A stretch of DNA of 14,220 bases from Bacteroidota bacterium (GTDB lineage Bacteria; Bacteroidota; Bacteroidia; B-17B0; B-17BO), in the NCBI GenBank assembly GCA_947462425.1, contig CANHPI010000024.1, positions 1 through 14,220 on the forward strand, given 5' to 3'. Each line of letters starts with the position of its first letter. The stretch's first letter is position 1. Shown piece by piece: positions 1-6,355 of the stretch. The position numbers and the translations under genes are program-made. The notes below the pieces were generated by a model. It did not search any database. It worked only from the letters and a program-made list of their open reading frames with translations, and was not told the origin of the DNA.

Positions 1-251
1 AATTCCTTTATTTGACGTCTATTTAACCCTTCTGTTTTTTGTTTAGCTTCATGAAGCTTATTAGCAATTAGGCTTCTCGAATAAGGCTTGACTGCTGAAT
101 TAAGTTCAATGATTTTTTCATTGGCTAATTCATCTAAGAACTCATAGATGTTAACATTAATAATATGTTGATTAACTACTTGACCTTTTAGCAGAGAAAA
201 GCAAAAAACAAAGCAAAAAACAAAGCAAAAATTTCTTTTAAAAACTCTCAT
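1..251 (-). CDS. Exported protein, N-terminal part only; probable outer-membrane/capsule-assembly (Wzi-like) protein
   Basis: The gene reads on the minus strand from an ATG at 251-249 and is still open at the window edge, giving about 83 codons. It begins with a clear Sec signal peptide: a basic start (MRVFKR), a very Cys/Phe-rich hydrophobic core of about 15 residues, then a likely cleavage near residues 22-24 (KGQ). The mature start contains IYEFLDELANEKIIELNSA and KPYSRSLIANKLHEA. I associate this kind of sequence with large exported, probably beta-barrel proteins beside Bacteroidota polysaccharide loci, including capsule-assembly Wzi relatives. That family assignment is from memory and is not proven by the fragment. 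The start lies 23 bp after the deacetylase-like gene, so it is probably the next gene of the same transcript. The signal-peptide core contains an in-frame 12-bp tandem repeat (see separate entry). Confidence 0.75.
   Translation of the reverse strand, partial: MRVFKRNFCFVFCFVFCFSLLKGQVVNQHIINVNIYEFLDELANEKIIELNSAVKPYSRSLIANKLHEAKQKTEGLNRRQIKE
201..231. repeat. 12-bp tandem repeat inside a signal-peptide coding region
   Basis: Two perfect copies of the 12-bp unit gcaaaaaacaaa lie at 201-212 and 213-224, followed by a partial third copy from 225. On the minus strand the unit encodes the alternating Cys-Phe-Val-Phe of the signal-peptide hydrophobic core. Because the unit is four codons long, gain or loss of a copy would lengthen or shorten the core without a frameshift. 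Confidence 0.85.
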
Positions 252-274
252 TTACTTCTATTTAAAGTTTTTAA

Positions 275-1075
275 TTATATTGATTTCTTGACTATTATTC
301 TTTTTATTTGATTTTTAAAATTCTGAAGCAACAATTCTTTAAGCCAAAAATAATTATTATTCGACCATCTTTGAGGATGAAACGTCATCATTACTTTTTC
401 TGGAAAATCTCTCTTTTTTAAATCTGTAATTATTTCATTAGTTGAATAATAATTTCTTTTATTGAAATCGATATTAGAAACCTTATCATCATTAATTGCC
501 TTATCTCGAACACTTACCTTATTGCCATTCCATCTTCTTCCGGTATCTGTTAAATAATATGTTTTGCTAAAGTCAACATCAAAATAAGGCTCAGCAATGA
601 TTCCTAATTTTTGATAGTCATATTTTTTCCAAATATCTCTATTGTCGAATTTTGATAATGGACTACCATGCATACAAATTGTTTTAATGGGCGAAATTTT
701 TCTAAACATATCTAGATGAACACAAAACTCCTTGTATGCCATATCTACATTGCCTCTACAAGTATCCATTGTTTCGTAATGATACCCAATTTCATGACCC
801 ATTTCATACACTTCTTTAATAATTCGCTCATCAAAACTTTGAGGAATTACTCTAAAGTAATACGTACTTTTTATTCCTAAATCATGTTGAATTTTAGCAA
901 ACTCCAATGAGTTTTCCTTCAAATCATCCACGTCATGTCTCAAAGTAATAAATCTTTTGTTAGACTCTGATGTTTGTAAATGAAAATCTAGATAAGTTAA
1001 AAACTGAAAATCTAATTCTAATAATGAACTTAACAACTTCTTGTATATATCGATCGTGAAATCTTTCATTACCAT
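275..1075 (-). CDS. Polysaccharide-deacetylase-like protein (NodB/CE4-related fold)
   Basis: 266 aa, soluble, with no signal peptide. Visible family marks are RHDVD at residues 46-50 (the aspartate-containing motif 1), HEIGYHYE at 94-101 (a metal-binding His motif at the expected distance), CMHGSPLS near 134-141, GRRW at 179-182 and FHPQRW at 232-237 near the C-terminus. This matches the cytoplasmic deacetylase-like proteins often found in O-antigen and capsule loci. Typical CE4 enzymes remove N- or O-acetyl groups from glycans using a divalent metal. The substrate here is unknown; an N-acetylated sugar of the repeat unit is a reasonable guess. The ATG overlaps the stop of the DUF354 gene by one base (TAATG), so translational coupling is likely. 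A second in-frame ATG two codons later is an alternative start. Family assignment is good; the substrate is not known. Confidence 0.85.
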   Translation of the reverse strand: MVMKDFTIDIYKKLLSSLLELDFQFLTYLDFHLQTSESNKRFITLRHDVDDLKENSLEFAKIQHDLGIKSTYYFRVIPQSFDERIIKEVYEMGHEIGYHYETMDTCRGNVDMAYKEFCVHLDMFRKISPIKTICMHGSPLSKFDNRDIWKKYDYQKLGIIAEPYFDVDFSKTYYLTDTGRRWNGNKVSVRDKAINDDKVSNIDFNKRNYYSTNEIITDLKKRDFPEKVMMTFHPQRWSNNNYFWLKELLLQNFKNQIKRIIVKKSI

Positions 1076-2166
1076 TATTTAAACTTAGCCCAAAATTGTG
1101 GATTGTTTTGAATTACATGCTTACTCTCAGGATAGCCCTCTATAAACCATAACCAAAATGAGGTGACATCTATTTTATCATTTAACAATTGCATCCTTCT
1201 TTTTTGCCATTCAGCTTTAAGATCTTTAATATTTAATAATTCAATTAATTTTATTTCCATATCTTCAAAATTTTCAGGCTTAAACCCATATGTTAAACCA
1301 TATTTATGTTCTTCTTCTTCTAAAGTAGCTATTAATCCAACGAAAGCATTACATCTGATTGAGGGAACTCCTAATACTGCTGCCTCAGAAGTCATGGTTT
1401 GACTATCTCCCATAAAAATAGTTGCATAATACATTAATGAATGTATTTTTTCAGGGCTTAATTTCAGTTGATATTGCCTAAGCTCTTGTTCAATCTCTCT
1501 TTCTGTTGTTATAAAAATTTTACCGTGTGGCTTAAGCATCTCTACCATCTTAAGCTTCAATTCTAAAGTGAGAACGTTTACTCCTACATCATGATGGGCT
1601 TTAAAAGCATTGAAACGCAAAATAAAAAACTTATCATTTACGGTTAACCCAAGCTCTTCCAAAACTTTTATATCTGGAGAAAATCTCTTTGGATGCAGAT
1701 ATGCTAATTCATGGAATCCAGGATAAAAAACGGTATCCTTACGAGCTCGTTTACCTATTAATGATTCAGGGGACAACAAACTATTAGCAAAAGGATGAAC
1801 GAATTTAGTAACTAATGGTTGAATTGCATCATCATCATCATCGAAAATTAAAGATTTAAATTTTGAAAACATAGATATATGAGCAATAGAAACTGAAAAC
1901 CCTAATGCAATATCTATTTTTTCTTTACGGCATATTTTAAATAATTTATAATTGTATTCAATTTGTTTAATTGCCTTTTTTAATAAACCATCTGGTTTCT
2001 TTGGAAAAACAATATATTCATAGCCATATGCATCTAACAAATCTTTAACAACTTTAATATCTTTAATAGTCCATATTACTTTATGTCCTTTTGAGTTTAA
2101 TTCTTTTGCTAAATTCCTAAAATAGTGAACATGTGCAGGGTGATTAATATCTATCAGTATCTTCAT
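1075..2166 (-). CDS. DUF354-family protein, GT-B-like fold (putative glycosyltransferase or epimerase relative)
   Basis: 363 aa from the ATG at 2166; a TTG two codons upstream (2172) is possible, but the family normally begins MKILIDINHPAHVHYF, exactly as here (residues 1-15). The N-terminal Rossmann-like half has DINHPAHVH and an Asp-rich stretch (IFDDDDDAI, about 107-115) where DUF354 members usually carry FDDTEHA. The C-terminal half has GDSQTMTSEAAVLGVPSIR, resembling the nucleotide-sugar-binding loop of UDP-GlcNAc 2-epimerase and MurG-like GT-B proteins. The family is predicted to act on nucleotide sugars, but I know of no settled reaction. The gene is preceded by transposon debris rather than by the DegT gene, so it may be transcribed separately from the main block. 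It is coupled by a 1-bp overlap to the deacetylase-like gene, which suggests a shared step or substrate. Confidence 0.85.
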   Translation of the reverse strand: MKILIDINHPAHVHYFRNLAKELNSKGHKVIWTIKDIKVVKDLLDAYGYEYIVFPKKPDGLLKKAIKQIEYNYKLFKICRKEKIDIALGFSVSIAHISMFSKFKSLIFDDDDDAIQPLVTKFVHPFANSLLSPESLIGKRARKDTVFYPGFHELAYLHPKRFSPDIKVLEELGLTVNDKFFILRFNAFKAHHDVGVNVLTLELKLKMVEMLKPHGKIFITTEREIEQELRQYQLKLSPEKIHSLMYYATIFMGDSQTMTSEAAVLGVPSIRCNAFVGLIATLEEEEHKYGLTYGFKPENFEDMEIKLIELLNIKDLKAEWQKRRMQLLNDKIDVTSFWLWFIEGYPESKHVIQNNPQFWAKFK

Positions 2167-2206
2167 TCGCAATTATCATTTATTGATAAATCATTTTTTG
2201 GTAGAT

Positions 2207-2820
2207 TTAAGCTTGAAACACACCTTTTTTGTTAAACACTAATTTTTTTACTTTTTCATTAGGTGTCATAAAACCTATTCTCTTTCTTGGTCTATTATTT
2301 ATTTAATTTTTAACTACAATAACTTTTTTTCAAATGTAATATACTTTAATTCAGATCATATAGGAAAAAATTGGCTTATTAATCCATTGGTGTTTTCATT
2401 TGCTCCTCCACACAAAGAATGATATGGTTTTGCAAAGTAAAACATTATATCTAAATCATTCTTTATTTTTTTTGTTCTGCAAATTCTTTTCCGTTATTAA
2501 CAGTTATGGTACATAGTTTTTCTTTTCATGGCAACAAAGCTTGGCTTAACTTACCTGCAAGTTGCCGTGCGTTTTTTCCTTCTAGTTTTTTTATACACAA
2601 AAAGCTTGTAACCCCATCATTTATAGCTAGAACTGCACCATTGTAATCAGCTCCAATCATCGTGACAATTTCAAGGTCACCAAATCTACATTTTGATTCT
2701 AATATAGAAGGTTCTTTCACTAATACCGCATGATATTTCAAGATGCTACTAATGCCAATATATTGTACTTCTATCGACTATAAGGCTTATGTCTTCTTAG
2801 ACTCTTATCCAACATGCTAA
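2207..2820 (-). pseudogene. Decayed IS30-family transposase, catalytic and C-terminal part
   Basis: Minus-strand translation gives recognisable IS30-type DDE transposase pieces in order: LRRHKPYSR (about 2780-2803), RFGDLEIVTMIG (about 2654-2690), KLEGKNARQLAGKLSQALLP ending at a TGA (2526-2528), then in the same frame TVNNGKEFAEQ, FYFAKPYHSL and GANENTNGLISQFFP, a further TGA and a TAG. After a frameshift come NNRPRK and IGFMTPNEKVKKL, ending at TAA 2207-2209. Of the catalytic triad, the first Asp is Val (codon 2664-2666), the second is Asn (2496-2498) and the Glu is intact (2395-2397). The N-terminal helix-turn-helix part is missing. The open 71-codon stretch at 2526-2741 is only a fragment of this gene and starts at TTG. 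It cannot encode an active transposase. Confidence 0.88.
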
Positions 2821-2840
2821 TTGAGTTTAAATAAAATGGA

Positions 2841-3221
2841 TCTAATGGTTTATCCAAAAGGCAATGAGCTATGCTTATTGCCTTTGATTCTAATAGTATT
2901 AAAAATTGGAGAACTATTTATATTAATGAGGAAATGATAGGTGTTTTTTACCATTATGGAATTGGATTTATACCAAGTCTTATTGCTAAATAAGAGCAAA
3001 AAAAATCGGTCAAATCATTCAAGAAGTAGCTTTTAAAATAGACTCTCTATATAAAAGTGCAAATTATATATTCAAGACTAAAGTAGATTTAACTTATTTA
3101 ATAGGAGTGGAAGAGAATTTAGGCTAAAGACTTAAAACTTATATATCTCTTTCAGCAAGTATTTAAATCAACCTGTTTTTTTGATGGATTTTCTCGAATT
3201 GCTGAGCTGGAAAATAGTTAA
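2841..3221 (+). pseudogene. Decayed IS630-like transposase remnant
   Basis: Plus-strand translation shows pieces of an IS630-type transposase, broken by stops, frameshifts and apparently an internal deletion. A helix-turn-helix-like part has NSIKNWRTIYINE and GFIPSLIAK (2871-2990), resembling the family pattern N-x-V-x-K-W-R ... G-F-K-P-S. Later comes IQD-stop-SRF (about 3070-3090), matching the conserved QDESRFGL catalytic motif with the Glu codon now TAA (3079-3081). In another frame, LFQQVFKSTCFFDGFS (3147-3194) matches the family's YQQVFKSTYLFGAFS. It lies back to back with the IS30 remnant and ends a few bases beyond the DegT stop codon. The identification rests on motif memory and has not been checked against a database. 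Confidence 0.65.
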
Positions 3222-3228
3222 TTAAATT

Positions 3229-4392
3229 TCAGGTTTTTAATGCGTTTACACTTGGTTTATGGATTAATTCTTGATATACATGGGCAATTTTGTTTGCTTC
3301 TTTATCGGACAATGCATAATAACAAGGGAACGTGACAAGCTGTTTAACAATAACTTCGGACAACGGACAACTACCTTTTTCATAACCAAATTTCATTGCC
3401 CAGAGAATTGAATTTGAGAAATGACCGCCGATCTCTACTCCATTCAAAATTCCTTTTTTTATCCAATAATCTTTTTCAAATGTAAGTTCTGGAATTATGA
3501 AATAATTGTGATGAGTTCCTTGTTGTTTAGACAAATGTTTTTTTGAAATAAAACTACCGTTTTTTAACTGATTAGATAAATCAGTATTTATCGTCTCTAT
3601 TTTTTCATTGAGTAAACAAAGGTCTAAATTACTAATAAGCGTTGGCTCATGCTCTTCAAAAACATTTATGCTCTTTTTGGAATATTTTTTTTTTAACTTA
3701 TAAAAAAAAACACCATATAAAAAAGGGTTATGAATTGTTACCATAACAAGTTTTCTAATGGCAGAAAACACATCATCTAATAACGTAGGTCGAACTAATG
3801 CTTGAACTTTTGATTTAATTTTTTGATACCACGAAGCATTATTCACCAAAAGCAATCCGCCACCTCCTATCGCCGGAAATTTTCCAAAATTGAATGAAAA
3901 AACAGCAAAATCAGCAATAAAGCCCGAATTATTGTCGTTTTTGTCTTTTGATAAAAAAGAGTGCGCGCAATCTTCAATAATAATCATTTCAGGATATAAT
4001 CTCTTTATTTCTTCAACATCAGAAATTACTCCAAATAAATGCGACAATATTAAAACCTGTAAGTTTTTTTTATTTGATAAATCCTCTATACAGATTGTAA
4101 AATCACGATTTACATCTATGAAAACTGGTGTATATCCTGCTTGATATATCGCATTATAAACTGAATGACAATTAATTGACATTACTCCTACTCTAGACTT
4201 TTCAGGAAGATCTAATGCATCTAAAATTATAAAAATTCCACTTCGAGCACTGTCAATAAGGAAAACTTGGCTTTCATTAAAAAAATTACCAAAAACATTA
4301 GCTTTTGGAGTATTTTTAATAAACACTTTAAGTAAAGAATAAATTATGCTTTTATATCCTAATCTAAAATTAATTCTTGAAATTAATTTCAT
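3229..4392 (-). CDS. DegT/DnrJ/EryC1/StrS-family PLP-dependent aminotransferase
   Basis: 387 aa. Fold-type I sugar-aminotransferase marks are visible: SARSGIFI (residues 48-55, family SGRSAL-like cofactor/phosphate region), IIEDCAHSF (138-146, with Asp141 expected to contact the pyridine N of PLP), and FSFNFGKFPAIGGGG (165-179), where Lys171 sits at the position of the Schiff-base lysine. Such enzymes normally transfer an amino group from glutamate to a keto-sugar nucleotide, giving an amino sugar for O-antigen or capsule. One oddity is that the usual T-x-GEGG after the lysine reads AIGGGG, so the family's Glu is absent. The ATG overlaps the stop of the FemAB-like gene by one base (TAATG). 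No keto-sugar-forming dehydratase is in the window, so the substrate must come from elsewhere. It is the last gene before the transposon debris. A less typical, possibly non-sugar substrate cannot be excluded. Confidence 0.88.
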   Translation of the reverse strand: MKLISRINFRLGYKSIIYSLLKVFIKNTPKANVFGNFFNESQVFLIDSARSGIFIILDALDLPEKSRVGVMSINCHSVYNAIYQAGYTPVFIDVNRDFTICIEDLSNKKNLQVLILSHLFGVISDVEEIKRLYPEMIIIEDCAHSFLSKDKNDNNSGFIADFAVFSFNFGKFPAIGGGGLLLVNNASWYQKIKSKVQALVRPTLLDDVFSAIRKLVMVTIHNPFLYGVFFYKLKKKYSKKSINVFEEHEPTLISNLDLCLLNEKIETINTDLSNQLKNGSFISKKHLSKQQGTHHNYFIIPELTFEKDYWIKKGILNGVEIGGHFSNSILWAMKFGYEKGSCPLSEVIVKQLVTFPCYYALSDKEANKIAHVYQELIHKPSVNALKT

Positions 4393-5390
4393 TATATTTT
4401 TTTTAAGATTTTCATTCCTAATTTTCCTATTTCATAAATTATCGGTTTTTTTATTCTACAAAATCTTCCATATTCAACTAAGCTACCACTAAATTCTGAT
4501 TTATAATTTCTAACCCCATATTCTTCATTTGGCTTTCCTGCTCCCATAAAGTCTAAGCCCGACATTTTATTATTTATTCCGAAATTTATTGCTGCAACAA
4601 TAGCTAGATGAGTGGGAAATATCTTTTTATTATAATCTCGTATGCCACAATAATAAAGAGTATATATTAATAAATTTGGAGAATATAAACAAAAGGCTCC
4701 TCCTATTATTTTCTCATTATGTTTAACTACGAAAACTTTTCCTATATGGGAATTAAATAGTTTTATAAAATATTCTATACTTGGCAAAGGCAACTTTACC
4801 TTTGTCCTATACAAATCAAATAAAATTTTATATAAATCTCGGATCTCATCTTCGTTTTTTGCATCACCATAAACACAGCCTTCTTTCATTGAAAGTTTTA
4901 TTTCTCTTCTCCTATTATACTTCATTCCTCCAATCAAATCATCTAAACTTTTATTTTCAAATGGTAATTGAAAATTTAAATAAGGCACATATTTCCATTT
5001 ATTTTTGCTAAATATCTCAAAATAGCTTGAGTAATCTTTAAAATTACGAATTTCAAAATAAATAACCTTTTTATGTAAGTCCAGATTAATGTGTTGCAAA
5101 AGTTTATCTAAAGCATCTGGATTATTAAACCCTAATAATGGACCACCATATATAATTGCTCTTCTTGAAAAAAAACTTTTTATCCCTTTTTGTTGTTGTA
5201 AAGTTATCAAAATTAGACCTTTTAAATCTCCTTCCTCATCCTCTATTGCATAAACTTCAGCTGACTGGCCTGCTACTTTATTGAAAAACTGATAAAACTC
5301 AAGACTTTGAAAAGGTGTTGAAAATGGACTTGAAGCAAGTAAATTTTTCCATTTTACTTCATCAATCTCATTGTTTTTAATTAATTTCAT
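4392..5390 (-). CDS. FemAB/BioF2-like GNAT-fold acyl- or aminoacyltransferase
   Basis: 332 aa from the ATG at 5390; an in-frame TTG at 5420 would give 342 aa with a 44-bp overlap and looks less likely. The protein has two GNAT-like halves. The second contains the features used to recognise this group: MKYNRRREIKLSMKEG (residues 156-171), KHNEKIIGGAFCLY (223-236), and near the C-terminus GLDFMGAGKPNEEYGVRNYKS (278-298) followed by EF. Relatives occur in many exopolysaccharide and exosortase-linked loci. Family members transfer acyl or aminoacyl groups to an amine, as FemX does with Gly-tRNA in peptidoglycan. Here the acceptor could be the amino sugar made by the adjacent aminotransferase (inference). 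It overlaps the upstream glycosyltransferase by 14 bp and the downstream DegT gene by 1 bp, so the three are likely co-translated. The acyl donor is unknown. Confidence 0.82.
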   Translation of the reverse strand: MKLIKNNEIDEVKWKNLLASSPFSTPFQSLEFYQFFNKVAGQSAEVYAIEDEEGDLKGLILITLQQQKGIKSFFSRRAIIYGGPLLGFNNPDALDKLLQHINLDLHKKVIYFEIRNFKDYSSYFEIFSKNKWKYVPYLNFQLPFENKSLDDLIGGMKYNRRREIKLSMKEGCVYGDAKNEDEIRDLYKILFDLYRTKVKLPLPSIEYFIKLFNSHIGKVFVVKHNEKIIGGAFCLYSPNLLIYTLYYCGIRDYNKKIFPTHLAIVAAINFGINNKMSGLDFMGAGKPNEEYGVRNYKSEFSGSLVEYGRFCRIKKPIIYEIGKLGMKILKKI

Positions 5391-6333
5391 TTGCAAGTAT
5401 TTCTTTCTGATAAATACCAATAATTCTTTTTGCTATATCCTCCGATTTTAAACCCAACATTGCCAGTCTATCTCTTCCATTTGTATTTAGATGATTTTGG
5501 GCATAATTTAATGCTAATGAAATTGATTCTGCCAAATTAATAGGCTCGAATGTAGAAATAAAATGACCTGGTTCGTCACCGAACAACCACGAAATGTCGC
5601 CAACCATGGTTGACACCACCGGTCGGTTACAAGCCATTGATTCCTTTATCACATTTGGACTACCTTCCCATAAACTAGTAAGCAGAATTACATCTGCAGC
5701 ATTCATCCATATCGAAATCTCATCATGTGGGACATTTTCTAAAAAATGTATTTCAATAGTAGGGTCATTAATAATTGACAGAGCCTGGTTTGCCAACTTA
5801 AAATTTTTTTCAAACCGATTTGGATTAGCAGCAAACAAGATGTGTTTATTTGAAGATTTCCATTTTAATTTGGCCTGAGAAATATTCTTTTCTTTTGGTA
5901 TGAAAAGCTCAAAATCAACGCCATTTGGTATAATGACAGTATTTTTAATTCCCAAATTTTTCTTCATGTCTTCAGATTTAACAATTAATTGCTTCCATCG
6001 AAAAATTAATTTAAAGACATAAATAAAAACTTTAATTAACCCTTTTGATTTTACATCAGAACCCATTAAGGAAATAATCAAGGGATTAGCACCTGCTAAA
6101 CTTGCTACAAAAGCAGAAAGTGAATAATGAGCATGAATAACATCGAAATTATTATTCTTAAGATATTTTTTAAGTGGGATTATGTTATTTAAATAACCCT
6201 TAAATCCTTTTCCTTTAATTGTATAATATTTAATTTCTACTGAAAGATTTTTCTTAAGACTTTCCCCTTGACAGTAAACAATTGGACTTATTCCAGAATT
6301 AGAGTTTCCACTTGAGACAAAAAGCACTTTCAC
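5377..6333 (-). CDS. GT4-family glycosyltransferase
   Basis: 318 aa, short for a GT-B enzyme but apparently complete. The N-terminal domain has DVIHAHYSL (64-72) and SLMGSDV (88-94). The C-terminal nucleotide-sugar domain has IPNGVD (135-140), AANPNRFEKNFKLA (168-181) and LLTSLWEGSPNVIKESMA (217-234), which contains the E-x7-E motif typical of retaining GT4 enzymes (Glu223 and Glu231). It would add one sugar of the repeat unit on the cytoplasmic face of the membrane. Donor and acceptor cannot be deduced. The ATG at 6333 lies 22 bp after the CapK-like gene's stop, and the 3' end overlaps the FemAB-like gene by 14 bp, placing it firmly inside the operon. Confidence 0.9.
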   Translation of the reverse strand: MKVLFVSSGNSNSGISPIVYCQGESLKKNLSVEIKYYTIKGKGFKGYLNNIIPLKKYLKNNNFDVIHAHYSLSAFVASLAGANPLIISLMGSDVKSKGLIKVFIYVFKLIFRWKQLIVKSEDMKKNLGIKNTVIIPNGVDFELFIPKEKNISQAKLKWKSSNKHILFAANPNRFEKNFKLANQALSIINDPTIEIHFLENVPHDEISIWMNAADVILLTSLWEGSPNVIKESMACNRPVVSTMVGDISWLFGDEPGHFISTFEPINLAESISLALNYAQNHLNTNGRDRLAMLGLKSEDIAKRIIGIYQKEILANEIN

Positions 6334-6355
6334 TTGAAGAAGATAAATTGATTAA

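Noticed and set aside
201..231. Short repeated units as the start of a CRISPR array
   Set aside because: The units are 12 bp, directly tandem without spacers, and lie within a signal-peptide coding sequence.
1163..1402. Plus-strand open frames lying inside minus-strand genes (also near 3890-4144, 4781-5011, 5594-5878, 8211-8396, 10706-10957, 11328-11510 and 11584-11772)
   Set aside because: Each lies opposite a well-supported minus-strand gene and shows no recognisable domain, so they are antisense shadows in AT-rich sequence.
1828..1842. Five tandem ATC triplets as a phase-variable microsatellite
   Set aside because: They encode the Asp-rich stretch at a position where DUF354 proteins are normally acidic, and a triplet repeat cannot switch the frame.
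2526..2741. 71-codon open frame as a small independent gene
   Set aside because: It starts at TTG, lacks a ribosome-binding site, and continues past its stop in the same frame with further IS30 transposase motifs, so it is a piece of a dead transposase.
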